In this document: positions 52,773 to 61,902 of the stretch, in pieces
Layout of the letters: each line of letters opens with the position of its first letter
How positions within the stretch are numbered: the first letter of the stretch is position 1
Source of the DNA: Ketobacter sp036337295
GTDB taxonomy: Bacteria; Pseudomonadota; Gammaproteobacteria; Pseudomonadales; Ketobacteraceae
Direction: 5' to 3'
NCBI GenBank assembly: GCA_036337295.1
Contig: JAYZEN010000001.1
Span: forward strand, 1-64,000
DNA length: 64,000 nucleotides
Translations under genes and position numbers: made by a program
The notes under the pieces: generated by a model
What the model saw: only the letters and a program-made list of their open reading frames with translations
Databases searched by the model: none
Told to the model about the DNA's origin: nothing

Positions 52773-52808
52773 TCCACCTAACCGGACCTGTGGGCCCGAT
52801 TAGGTGGA
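52773..52808. terminator. Hairpin between dciA and lpxC
   Basis: TCCACCTAA (52773-52781) pairs with TTAGGTGGA (52800-52808), with further GC pairing in the loop. There is no clear T-tract on either strand, so termination is plausible but not certain. Confidence 0.5.
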
Positions 52809-52839
52809 CGGAAGGAAGGTTTTAGCTAACTGTCTTTGG

Positions 52840-53754
52840 CTAGTCCATTGCCAAAGTTGGTCTTGCGTATGAGATGGGAGCGACTTTCTCGTCATCGAAG
52901 GTCACGATTTCCCACGCGTCCTGCTGTTTCAGCAATTCACGCACCAACATGTTGTTCAACGCATGGCCGGATTTGTAGCCCTGGAACTCACCAATCAGGC
53001 TTTTGCCCAACTGATAAAGGTCACCGATGGCATCCAATACCTTATGACGCACAAACTCATCGTCATAGCGCAGACCGTCTTCGTTCAGAATCCGGTAGTC
53101 ATCCACCACAATGGCATTCTCTACGCTACCGCCCAGTGCCAGGTTACGTTCCCGCAGATATTCGATATCACGCATGAAACCGAAGGTACGGGCACGGCTG
53201 ACTTCGCGAACGAAAGACGTGCTGGAGAAGTCCAGGCTGATGTTCTGGCTTCGACTTTTGATCACCGGGTGATCAAAATCAATGGTAAAGCCAACTTTGA
53301 AGCCATTGAACGGCAGGAAGGTCGCCGTCTTGTCTCCATCCTTGACTTGCACCTTACGCTTGATGCGGATGAACTGTTTGAGCGCGTTTTGCTCTTCGAT
53401 ACCCGCTGACTGCAGCAGGAATACGAAGGGACCGGCACTGCCATCCATAATAGGCACTTCCGGCGCACTCAAATCCACATAAGCGTTGTCGATACCCAGA
53501 CCAGCCATGGCAGAGAGCAGATGTTCCACGGTGGAAACCCGGACATCCCCGTTCTGCAGGTTGGTGGATAAAGTGGTGTCGCCCACGCTGTTGGCATCAG
53601 CGCGGATGGTCACCACCGGATCCAGGTCTGTGCGGCAAAACACGATGCCGGTGTTCACCGGCGCCGGGCGCAGGGTCAGGTAGACCTTATCGCCGCTGTG
53701 CAAGCCGATACCGGTTGCACGAATCGTATTTTTCAATGTGCGTTGTCTAATCAT
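52840..53754 (-). CDS. lpxC: UDP-3-O-acyl-N-acetylglucosamine deacetylase LpxC
   Basis: LpxC performs the committed step of lipid A synthesis. The 304-residue protein from the ATG at 53754 has VSTVEHLLSAMAGLGIDNAYVDL with the first zinc histidine near residue 78, HKVLDAIGDLYQLGKSLIGEF with the second His and the Asp near residues 236-240, and the catalytic histidine in KSGHALNNMLV near residue 263. The longer frame by four codons is less likely because the family begins MIRQRTLKNTIRATGIGLH. It lies downstream of ftsZ, as usual. Confidence 0.98.
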   Translation of the reverse strand: MIRQRTLKNTIRATGIGLHSGDKVYLTLRPAPVNTGIVFCRTDLDPVVTIRADANSVGDTTLSTNLQNGDVRVSTVEHLLSAMAGLGIDNAYVDLSAPEVPIMDGSAGPFVFLLQSAGIEEQNALKQFIRIKRKVQVKDGDKTATFLPFNGFKVGFTIDFDHPVIKSRSQNISLDFSSTSFVREVSRARTFGFMRDIEYLRERNLALGGSVENAIVVDDYRILNEDGLRYDDEFVRHKVLDAIGDLYQLGKSLIGEFQGYKSGHALNNMLVRELLKQQDAWEIVTFDDEKVAPISYARPTLAMD

Positions 53755-53879
53755 GTTGTTCCACACAAATCAAAGGGTTAAAAGATCAAAAGGCACGAAA
53801 TCTTAGTCTGCCGCAATATTAGCAGTAACTGTCAAGATAACCAAATATTTAGCAAACAATTGTGCACTCTTTAACCTAT

Positions 53880-55052
53880 TTAATCCGCCTGACGTCGCAG
53901 GAAGGTCGGAATATCCAAATATTCACGATTTACATCCGTTTCCATCATGGGACGACGACGGGTTTCACCGGTCGGTTCGCGACGAATGCGGTCCACGGCC
54001 GGTTTATCAAACTGCTTGTAATCTGAGACAGCTTCAACAGGTGACCGTTTAGTCACAGACTCGACAGCGCGAACAGGCGTAGGCTGCTCCGCGGCCACCG
54101 GGCCCAGACCCGTCGCCACCACGGTAACCCGCAGGTCATCCCCCATGGAGGGATCGATCACGGTGCCCACCACCACAGTGGCGTGCTCGGACGCAAATTC
54201 TTCCACCGTATCACCCACTTCAGAGAACTCACCCAGGGACAGGCTCTCGCCGGCGGTGATATTCACCAGGATGCCGCGGGCTCCCTGCAGGTTCACATCT
54301 TCCAGCAATGGGCTGCGAATGGCTTTTTCAGCGGCTTCGCGAGCGCGGTTTTCACCGGAGGAATGACCGGTGCCCATCATGGCCATGCCCATCTCGGACA
54401 TGACGGTGCGTACATCAGCAAAGTCCACGTTGATCATACCGGGACGGATGATCAGGTCAGCGATGCCCTGCACAGCGCCCAGCAAGACATCATTGGCAGC
54501 CTTGAAAGCATCCAACAGGCTGGTTTTCGGACCCAGCACCGCCAGCAGCTTTTCGTTGGGAATGGTGATCAGTGAGTCAACGTTTTCCGTCAGCTCCTTC
54601 ATCCCTTCCATGGCCACCTGCATGCGCTTGCGACCTTCAAACGGGAACGGCTTGGTCACCACCGCCACAGTGAGGATACCCATTTCCTTGGCGATCTCAG
54701 CAACGATGGGTGCGCCACCGGTCCCGGTACCACCGCCCATTCCAGCGGTAATGAAGACCATGTCAGCACCGTCCAGCACTTCGCGGATGCGCTCGCGATC
54801 TTCCAGGGCAGCGTCCCGGCCCACGTTGGGGTTGGCACCGGCACCCAGGCCTTTGGTGACCGCTCCGCCCAACTGCAGCAGGGTTTTGGCGTTCATGTTT
54901 TTCAAAGCCTGAGCATCGGTATTGGCACATATGAACTCCACGCCATCCACTTCATTGGACAGCATGTGCTCGACAGCGTTGCCACCGCCACCACCGACAC
55001 CAACTACTTTGATGACTGCGTTCTGAGGAACGTTATCAACTAGTTCAAACAT
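53880..55052 (-). CDS. ftsZ: Cell-division GTPase FtsZ
   Basis: FtsZ assembles the division ring. The 390-residue protein has the GTP-binding loop GGGTGTGGAPI near residue 105, the T7 loop NVDFADVRTVMSEMGMA near residue 205, a variable linker around residues 315-375, and the C-terminal FtsA/ZipA-binding peptide REYLDIPTFLRRQAD. ftsA is 72 bp upstream in the same cluster. Confidence 0.99.
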   Translation of the reverse strand: MFELVDNVPQNAVIKVVGVGGGGGNAVEHMLSNEVDGVEFICANTDAQALKNMNAKTLLQLGGAVTKGLGAGANPNVGRDAALEDRERIREVLDGADMVFITAGMGGGTGTGGAPIVAEIAKEMGILTVAVVTKPFPFEGRKRMQVAMEGMKELTENVDSLITIPNEKLLAVLGPKTSLLDAFKAANDVLLGAVQGIADLIIRPGMINVDFADVRTVMSEMGMAMMGTGHSSGENRAREAAEKAIRSPLLEDVNLQGARGILVNITAGESLSLGEFSEVGDTVEEFASEHATVVVGTVIDPSMGDDLRVTVVATGLGPVAAEQPTPVRAVESVTKRSPVEAVSDYKQFDKPAVDRIRREPTGETRRRPMMETDVNREYLDIPTFLRRQAD

Positions 55053-55124
55053 ATTTATCTCCCTTCCTTTCCTTCAGCTATGGTTTCTCGTGTTGAGAAC
55101 TTTTCAAATTTGTAATGGCGGCAA

Positions 55125-56441
55125 TCAGAAATTGCCTTTTATCCAGGTCTTCATCTTGTCCATGAGGCCCGTCTGGTCGACGACGGGGGCGTTTTGCGTT
55201 GCTGCCCCGCTGGCCACTTGTTTCTGTCCGTACTTGAGCAGGCCGACACCGGTTGAATAAATGGGGTTCTTCACCATTTCGGTGAGGCCTGCCACGGTCT
55301 GTGGCGAGGCCAGCCGGACTGGCATGTGGAAGATCTCCTCCGCCAATTCCACGGCACCTTCCATTTTGGACGAGCCACCGGTAAGGACGATGCCCGCTGC
55401 AATCAGGTCTTCGTAGCCAGATCGACGCAACTCCGCCTGCACCAGTGAGAACAACTCGTCGTAACGGGGCTCCACCACCTCGGCCAACGCCTGGCGGGAC
55501 AGTTCCCGGGGCGGCCGGTCGCCAACACTGGCCACTTTAATGGTTTCATCCGGCCCCGCGAGCTGAGTCAGACAGCAAGCGTATTTTATCTTGATGTCGT
55601 TGGCGTGTTCCGTCGGCGTACGCAGGGCCATGGCAATATCATTGGTCACTTGATCCCCCGCGATGGGAATCACTGCGGTATGGCGAATGGAGCCTTCTGT
55701 GAACACGGCGATATCGGTGGTGCCTCCGCCGATGTCCACCATGCACACGCCCAGCTCTTTTTCATCTTCGGTGAGCACGGCGTATGCGGATGCCAATTGC
55801 TCCAGAATGATATCTTCCACTTCCAGACCACAGCGGCGCACACAGCGCTCTATGTTCTGTGCTGCGTTCACAGCGCAGGTGACCAGATGCACCTTGGACT
55901 CAAGCCGAACACCGGACATGCCCATGGGTTCCTTGATACCTTCCTGGGAATCGATCACATATTCCTGCGGCAGGATATGCAACACCTTCTGGTCCGCCGG
56001 GATGGGAACCGCCTGCGCGGCATCAATCACCCTTTCCAGATCCGCCCGCGTGACTTCGCGATCCCGGATGGCGACGATACCGTGACTGTTCAGGCTGCGG
56101 ATGTGGCTTCCGGCAATCCCCACGTAGACCGAGTGAATCTGGCAGCCGGCCATCAGCTCCGCCTCCTCTACGGCCCGCTGGATGGACTGCACCGTGGATT
56201 CGATGTCCACCACCACCCCTTTTTTCAGGCCGCGGGAAGGGCAGGAACCGATCCCCACCACTTCAATTCGTCCATCACCTTTTAACTGGCCGACGATGGC
56301 AACCACCTTGGTGGTCCCAATATCGAGCCCTACAATCATTCGGCTACCCATATTTCTGACTACTCCACTGGACTTTTCCTGTGTACTTACGGGATGGGAT
56401 TCCCCCAGGCCAAACATATTACGCAGCGTCTGTGTCACCAT
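55125..56441 (-). CDS. ftsA: Cell-division protein FtsA
   Basis: FtsA tethers FtsZ to the membrane. The actin-fold protein shows MIVGLDIGTTKVVAIVGQ, GCQIHSVYVGIAGSHIRSLNSHGI, VDIGGGTTDIAVF near residue 208 and AGIVLTGGSSKMEGAVELAE, and ends with the amphipathic membrane helix GLMDKMKTWIKGNF. The ATG at 56441 has a GGAAG site seven bases upstream and overlaps the ftsQ end by 23 bp, so it is preferred to the later ATGs; this gives an unusual 35-residue extension before MIVGLDIG. A start at 56351 or 56339 would give the usual short N-terminus. Confidence 0.95.
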   Translation of the reverse strand: MVTQTLRNMFGLGESHPVSTQEKSSGVVRNMGSRMIVGLDIGTTKVVAIVGQLKGDGRIEVVGIGSCPSRGLKKGVVVDIESTVQSIQRAVEEAELMAGCQIHSVYVGIAGSHIRSLNSHGIVAIRDREVTRADLERVIDAAQAVPIPADQKVLHILPQEYVIDSQEGIKEPMGMSGVRLESKVHLVTCAVNAAQNIERCVRRCGLEVEDIILEQLASAYAVLTEDEKELGVCMVDIGGGTTDIAVFTEGSIRHTAVIPIAGDQVTNDIAMALRTPTEHANDIKIKYACCLTQLAGPDETIKVASVGDRPPRELSRQALAEVVEPRYDELFSLVQAELRRSGYEDLIAAGIVLTGGSSKMEGAVELAEEIFHMPVRLASPQTVAGLTEMVKNPIYSTGVGLLKYGQKQVASGAATQNAPVVDQTGLMDKMKTWIKGNF

Positions 56442-57174
56442 CGTCTTTCTTCCACTTGATTGCCAGTCCGTTCTCGTATCGCAAATCGACTTTGAACAGT
56501 TGTTGTTTTTGTTGTTCGGTGAACATGGCGTACAGTCGGGTGAAACGTTTGAGCTTCTCCATACTGTCCTTGTCGTCAACCACCAACATCAACCCATTGT
56601 CGAGTTGCGCTCTCCAGGAAATGCGATCTTCCAGTTCAATGGCTTTGACTGAGAGACCCACTTCACGCAAAATTTTCTGCATTTTCGTGAAACGTTCTGC
56701 AATAACAACGGCTTGATCCGGCTTGCCTATAAAAGTAGGCAAATTTACATCAGGCTGCACGTGTTCCGCAGAAAATATTTCACCTTTTACACTTAAAAAT
56801 TCACTTTTTCCCCAGTTCGCCACCGGAACACGTTCCTGCAAATAAACGATCACGGTATTCGGCCATTCTTTTTTCGCATCGGCGTAATCAATCCAGGTCA
56901 AAGATTCTGCCGTTTCTTTTACTTTTTCCAGATCCACGGTGAAAAAATTTTCAACCATGTAGGGTGCGAGCGCTGCCTGTAAGGTCTGCTGATCCACATG
57001 CTGCAGCTCACCCATTACCGTGATGCGCTGGATGGGGTAACGGTCAAACCAGCGATAAACAGCCACTCGCCCTGCCAACACGACCGCCGCCAGTATCAGC
57101 AGGGCCAGCACCAACAGCACCATGCGCAGGGTGTCCCGATTCACGTGCTGTTGATTGGCTTTGGCTTTTGTCAC
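56419..57174 (-). CDS. ftsQ: Cell-division protein FtsQ
   Basis: FtsQ is a bitopic divisome scaffold. The 251-residue protein has one N-terminal membrane helix (MVLLVLALLILAAVVLAGRV, near residues 18-37), the POTRA domain with IQRITVMGELQHVDQQTLQAAL, and the beta domain with WPNTVIVYLQERVPVANW. It starts with GTG and lies 12 bp after ddlB. Confidence 0.97.
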   Translation of the reverse strand: MTKAKANQQHVNRDTLRMVLLVLALLILAAVVLAGRVAVYRWFDRYPIQRITVMGELQHVDQQTLQAALAPYMVENFFTVDLEKVKETAESLTWIDYADAKKEWPNTVIVYLQERVPVANWGKSEFLSVKGEIFSAEHVQPDVNLPTFIGKPDQAVVIAERFTKMQKILREVGLSVKAIELEDRISWRAQLDNGLMLVVDDKDSMEKLKRFTRLYAMFTEQQKQQLFKVDLRYENGLAIKWKKDDGDTDAA

Positions 57175-57186
57175 GTTTCGATTCCG

Positions 57187-58104
57187 TTAAGCTTTTGCGC
57201 TCAGTGCGATGGTCTGCACTAACTCTTCAAAACTGTATCCCTTGGCCCGCGCCGCCATCGGCACCAGGCTGTGATCGGTCATTCCTGGCACAGTATTGAC
57301 TTCCAGCAACCAGAAATTTCCATCTTTATCCTGCATGGCATCCACCCGGCCCCAGCCCTGGCAACCCACGGCTTTAAACGCATCCAGGCAGAGCTGCTGC
57401 AACTGCTGCTCCGCGGCCTCATCCAATCCGCAGGGAATCAGATACTCGGTGGTATCGGACTGATACTTGGCATCGAAGTCATAAAACTGGTGGGGCGTTT
57501 TCAAACGAATGACGGGCAACGCCTCTTCACCCAGAATGGCGCAGGTGTATTCAGCACCTTCCACCCACCGCTCCAACAGAATCACATCACCGTGATCCAG
57601 CGCTTTGTCCACGGCCGTTACCAGTTCCGCCTCGGTGGTTGCACGGGACATACCGATACTGGAGCCTTCCAGAGGTGGCTTCACCATGACCACGCCACCC
57701 ATACTTTCCAGAATTCCGTCCAGGTCGTCGCTGCTGGTAACGGATTTGAAATCCGGCGTGGGCAACCCCATACCGGACCAGATCAATTTGGTGCGCAGCT
57801 TGTCCATGCCAATGGCGGAGGCGGCAACACCACTGCCGGTGTAAGGGATGTTGAGCACTTCCAGCAACCCCTGGATCACGCCATCCTCACCACCACGACC
57901 GTGCAGGGCGATGAACGCCGTATCGATCCCCGCCAGTTGCTTGAACAACGCATCGTTGAACCGGACATCGATACCAATGGCGTTCGCCCCCTGGGCTTTC
58001 AGGGCAGCCAATACGGCGTGGCCACTGCGCAGCGAGATGGCCCGCTCAGCGGATTCCCCGCCGTACAACACACCCATTTTTCCCAATGCTGCCAAAGTGC
58101 TCAT
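57187..58104 (-). CDS. ddlB: D-alanine:D-alanine ligase
   Basis: This ATP-grasp enzyme makes the D-Ala-D-Ala dipeptide of peptidoglycan. The 305-residue protein has the N-terminal GKMGVLYGGESAERAISLRSG segment, ALHGRGGEDGVIQGLLE near residue 63, MVKPPLEGSSIGMSRA near residue 140, and the C-terminal GRVDAMQDKDGNFWLLEVNTVPGMTDHSLVP with metal ligands. It lies 6 bp after murC. Confidence 0.97.
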   Translation of the reverse strand: MSTLAALGKMGVLYGGESAERAISLRSGHAVLAALKAQGANAIGIDVRFNDALFKQLAGIDTAFIALHGRGGEDGVIQGLLEVLNIPYTGSGVAASAIGMDKLRTKLIWSGMGLPTPDFKSVTSSDDLDGILESMGGVVMVKPPLEGSSIGMSRATTEAELVTAVDKALDHGDVILLERWVEGAEYTCAILGEEALPVIRLKTPHQFYDFDAKYQSDTTEYLIPCGLDEAAEQQLQQLCLDAFKAVGCQGWGRVDAMQDKDGNFWLLEVNTVPGMTDHSLVPMAARAKGYSFEELVQTIALSAKA

Positions 58105-58110
58105 ACTGCT

Positions 58111-59523
58111 CTAGACCTCATGCAACTGGCTGGTCGCCAGTTTGTTTGAAATTGCACCCACATTGCCGGCACCCTGCGTGATCAGTACATCACCGGGTTT
58201 CAATACGTCTTTCAAAATTTGTGGGATTTTCTGAGCATCATCCACAAAAACCGGATCCACTGCTCCCCGTTGGCGAATACTCCGGCTCAGGCTACGGCTG
58301 TCCGCCCCGGGAATGGGATCTTCACCGGCGGAGTACACGTCCATCAGCAGCAACAGGTCCACCTGGGACAGCACGCTGACAAAATCCTCGTACAGGTCGC
58401 GGGTCCGACTGTACCGATGAGGCTGGTACATCATCACGATTCGACGCTCCGGCCAGGCGCCGCGGGCTGCATTCAGCGTCGCCGCCACTTCGGTTGGGTG
58501 ATGGCCATAATCGTCCACCAGAGTCACGCTGCCCTCTGCCAGGGGAAGGTTGTCGCACACCTGAAAGCGGCGGCCGACGCCCTGGAATTTGGCCAACGAC
58601 GTGACAATGGCCTGATCGGAGATACCTTCGTCCGTAGCCACTGCAATGGCAGCCAGGGCATTCAATACATTGTGATGCCCGGGAATATTCAGCGACACCT
58701 TCAAGACACCGGGCTTATCCTGCCGCACCACATCAAAGTGGGAGCGGGTACCTTCCATGACGATGTTCTCGGCGCGCACATCCGCTGCCTCGCTGACGCC
58801 GTAGGTCACCACCGGGCGCGAGACCTGGGGCAACAGACTGACGATCACGGGATCATCCACACACATCACTGCCAGACCGTAAAAAGGCAGGTTGTGTAAA
58901 AACTGAATGAAGGTGTCTTTCAGCTTATTGAAATCACCGCCATAGGTGGCCATGTGATCCGCTTCGATATTGGTCACCACCGAGATCATGGGCTGCAGGT
59001 GCAGGAACGAAGCATCGCTCTCATCCGCCTCCGCCACAAAATACCGACTGTCGCCCAGGCGAGCGTTGGTACCTGCGCTATTCAGCAGTCCGCCAATCAC
59101 AAAGGTCGGGTCCAGCTCTCCCTCCGCCAGAATCGATGCAATCAAGCTGGTGGTGGTGGTTTTACCGTGGGTTCCGGCCACCGCGATGCCATGGCGATAG
59201 CGCATCAACTCACCCAGCATTTCCGCCCTGGGTACGACGGGCACCCGCATTTCCTGAGCTGCCACCAATTCAGGGTTATCCGCTTTCACGGCAGAGGAAA
59301 CCACAACCACACTGGCCTGTGCCACATTGTTCTGATGATGCCCGATGAAGACTTTGGCGCCCAACTCCTCCAGTCGCTGAGTGGTCGCACTGGCTTTGAT
59401 GTCACTGCCCGTAATCCGGTAACCCTGGTTCAACAGCACTTCGGCAATGCCACACATACCCGCGCCGCCGATGCCCACAAAATGTATGGTGCGAATACGG
59501 CGCATCTCTGGAATTTCAATCAT
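58111..59523 (-). CDS. murC: UDP-N-acetylmuramate:L-alanine ligase MurC
   Basis: MurC adds L-alanine to UDP-MurNAc. The 470-residue protein from the ATG at 59523 has IHFVGIGGAGMCGIAEVLLNQGY near residue 10, the ATP motif AGTHGKTTTTSLIA near residue 112, and DDYGHHPTEVAATLNAAR near residue 340. The 23-codon longer frame overlaps murG and does not fit the family. It follows murG by 19 bp. Confidence 0.97.
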   Translation of the reverse strand: MIEIPEMRRIRTIHFVGIGGAGMCGIAEVLLNQGYRITGSDIKASATTQRLEELGAKVFIGHHQNNVAQASVVVVSSAVKADNPELVAAQEMRVPVVPRAEMLGELMRYRHGIAVAGTHGKTTTTSLIASILAEGELDPTFVIGGLLNSAGTNARLGDSRYFVAEADESDASFLHLQPMISVVTNIEADHMATYGGDFNKLKDTFIQFLHNLPFYGLAVMCVDDPVIVSLLPQVSRPVVTYGVSEAADVRAENIVMEGTRSHFDVVRQDKPGVLKVSLNIPGHHNVLNALAAIAVATDEGISDQAIVTSLAKFQGVGRRFQVCDNLPLAEGSVTLVDDYGHHPTEVAATLNAARGAWPERRIVMMYQPHRYSRTRDLYEDFVSVLSQVDLLLLMDVYSAGEDPIPGADSRSLSRSIRQRGAVDPVFVDDAQKIPQILKDVLKPGDVLITQGAGNVGAISNKLATSQLHEV

Positions 59524-59542
59524 CCGGGTAATGGCTTTTCGA

Positions 59543-60637
59543 TTATTCACTGGCCACCTCCAGGCAACGCTGCACCAGTTTTTCGGTAGCATTGGTCATG
59601 GCCAGTGCCCGCGCTTGCTCCGCCATTCTCTTCAGTTCATCCCGGCTACTTAACTTTTCTTTCAACAATGCTGCCAAATCTGCCTCATTCAATTCACTTT
59701 GCTGCACCAGCACTGCGGCTCCGGCAGCGCTCAGGTACTCACCATTACGGGTCTGGTGATCATCCACCGCAAATGGGTAGGGAATCAGCACCGAGGCCAC
59801 TCCGGCCGCCGCTAGCTCACTCACGGTTAACGCGCCGGAACGGCACACCACCACATCCGCCCAGCCATAGGCTGTCGCCATATCGTTGATGAACGGTACC
59901 ACTTCCGCATTCACTCCGGCTTGTCGATAACAGTCCGTCGCCGCTTCGATATTGCGGGCACCGCACTGATGACGCACCTGAAAATCCAAATCATCCTGCA
60001 ACAGGGCCAGCGCTTTAGGCACCAATTGATTCAATGCAACCGCGCCCTGACTGCCTCCCAGAATCAAAATGCGCACCGGCCCATCGTGCTCGCCATACCG
60101 TTGCGACGGCAGTGCCAACTGAGCGATCTCCCTGCGCACCGGATTGCCGGTAGTTTCCACCTTGGGCCCGGCGGCAAACGCCCCGGGAAACGCTTGAAAC
60201 ACTTTGCGCGCCAATCGTGCCAACACCTTGTTGGTGAAACCGGCAATGGCGTTCTGCTCGTGGATGAATACCGGACGCCCGCACAACCAAACACCGACGC
60301 CAGTAGGCCCCGTTACAAAGCCACCCATGCCCAGTACCAGATCGGGCTGATAGCGGCGCACGATTCCCACCACCTGGGACACGGCCCTGACAATTTTCAA
60401 TGGTGCCCAAATCAGCCGGGACAGCCCCTGCCCCCGCACGCCAGCGATATCCAGATATTCGATGGCAATCCCGTTGCTGGGAACAATATCTGCCTCAATC
60501 CCCTGCCGCGTACCGATCCACAACACCTCAACACCCTGCTCCTGAAACAGGTGGGCCGCCGCCAATGCCGGGAATACATGCCCGCCGGTTCCCCCGGCGG
60601 TGACCAAGACGCGCTGTACTTTAGTGTCCGATTTCAT
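59543..60637 (-). CDS. murG: Lipid II synthase MurG (GlcNAc transferase)
   Basis: MurG converts lipid I to lipid II on the inner face of the membrane. The 364-residue protein has the glycine-rich motif TAGGTGGHVFPALAAAH near residue 14, LGMGGFVTGPTGVGVWL near residue 103, ILGGSQGAVALNQLVPKAL near residue 195 and CRSGALTVSELAAAGVASVLIPYP near residue 260. Its start overlaps the ftsW stop by ATGA. Confidence 0.98.
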   Translation of the reverse strand: MKSDTKVQRVLVTAGGTGGHVFPALAAAHLFQEQGVEVLWIGTRQGIEADIVPSNGIAIEYLDIAGVRGQGLSRLIWAPLKIVRAVSQVVGIVRRYQPDLVLGMGGFVTGPTGVGVWLCGRPVFIHEQNAIAGFTNKVLARLARKVFQAFPGAFAAGPKVETTGNPVRREIAQLALPSQRYGEHDGPVRILILGGSQGAVALNQLVPKALALLQDDLDFQVRHQCGARNIEAATDCYRQAGVNAEVVPFINDMATAYGWADVVVCRSGALTVSELAAAGVASVLIPYPFAVDDHQTRNGEYLSAAGAAVLVQQSELNEADLAALLKEKLSSRDELKRMAEQARALAMTNATEKLVQRCLEVASE

Positions 60638-61902
60638 AGAACCGGCTCCTTACGCGATGTACCCACGGTTTTCTTGCCGATTTTGGTTTTTCCGGAGGTC
60701 TTGGTATTGCTGGACGACTTGGTTTTGCCGGGTGACTGTGCAGCCTTGGCTGCGTCACCCGCAGACGCCATCTGATTTTCCAGATCGGCGCGCATGATCA
60801 ACGCCAGAACAATGCTCATGATAATCAGGCTGCTGCCACCATAACTGATGAATGGCAGCGTCAGTCCCTTGGTCGGCAACAAGCCACTTGCCACCCCAAC
60901 GTTGACCATGGCCTGCAATCCAATCAGGGTGGCAAAGCCGTAGACCATATAAGCGTTAAAGAGTTTGCCCACTGCTTCTGCCCTGCGGCCAATGCCAAAT
61001 GCAATCCACACCAGTGCCAGATACAGGGCAATCACCACCAGATTGCCGACGAAACCAAACTCTTCAGCCAGGATGGCAAATACAAAATCCGTATGGGCCT
61101 CCGGCAGATAGAACAGTTTCTGGATGGAGTTACCCAGCCCCACTCCGGTCCATTCACCGCGCCCGAAGGCAATCAGGCTTTGCACCAACTGATAGCCCGT
61201 GGAGTACTGATCTGCCCATGGGTCGATATACCCCATCACCCGTTTCCAACGATAATCGGAGGAGGCCACCAACAGATAGGCTATGCCTGCACTGCCAAAG
61301 GTGACTGCCAGGAACTGGCTTAAACGCGCCCCCGCCAGGAACAACATGGCGAACACCGCGGTCATGATCACCACCACAGCGCCAAAATCCGGCTGTTTCA
61401 GTAACAAAACCACCATCACAGACAGCACCATCACCGGCTTCATGAAGCCCCAGAACGTGCTGCGCACCTCGTCCACTCGTCGCACCAGATAACCGGCCAC
61501 AAACATAATGCTGAAGACCTTCACGATTTCTGACACCTGAACATTGATCGGGCCCAGGTGAATCCAACGGGTACTGCCGTTAACCGTTTTGCCGATGCCC
61601 GGCAACAACACCAACGCCAACAGCAGATATGCCACGATCAACAGGGCACCGCTGCTGCGCTGCCAGACTGCCAACGGAATCTGATACACCAGGACCGCAC
61701 AAACCACGCCAGCGGCCAGATAAACACCGTGCCGCTTCAGGAAGAAGAAGGGTGACTCGTAGTTCAGTGACGCCATGTCCATGGATGCGGAGGAAACCAG
61801 GACCAGACCAATGCACATCAAAACGCAACCGAGCAGCAGCAACCACTGCCTGGAGGACAGTGGCGGTCTGGATGTGATGACGTTAGCCTGGGTCGACATC
61901 AT
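60634..61902 (-). CDS. ftsW: Lipid II polymerase FtsW (SEDS family)
   Basis: FtsW is the septal peptidoglycan glycosyltransferase. The 422-residue protein has ten membrane helices by eye, GIGKTVNGSTRWIHLGPINVQVSEIVKV near residue 103, LKQPDFGAVVVIMTAVFAMLFLAG near residue 168 and GLTLPFISYGGSSLIIMSIVLALIM near residue 345. A basic, Lys-Thr-Ser-rich cytoplasmic tail of about 45 residues is present. It overlaps murD and murG by ATGA. Confidence 0.97.
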   Translation of the reverse strand: MMSTQANVITSRPPLSSRQWLLLLGCVLMCIGLVLVSSASMDMASLNYESPFFFLKRHGVYLAAGVVCAVLVYQIPLAVWQRSSGALLIVAYLLLALVLLPGIGKTVNGSTRWIHLGPINVQVSEIVKVFSIMFVAGYLVRRVDEVRSTFWGFMKPVMVLSVMVVLLLKQPDFGAVVVIMTAVFAMLFLAGARLSQFLAVTFGSAGIAYLLVASSDYRWKRVMGYIDPWADQYSTGYQLVQSLIAFGRGEWTGVGLGNSIQKLFYLPEAHTDFVFAILAEEFGFVGNLVVIALYLALVWIAFGIGRRAEAVGKLFNAYMVYGFATLIGLQAMVNVGVASGLLPTKGLTLPFISYGGSSLIIMSIVLALIMRADLENQMASAGDAAKAAQSPGKTKSSSNTKTSGKTKIGKKTVGTSRKEPVL

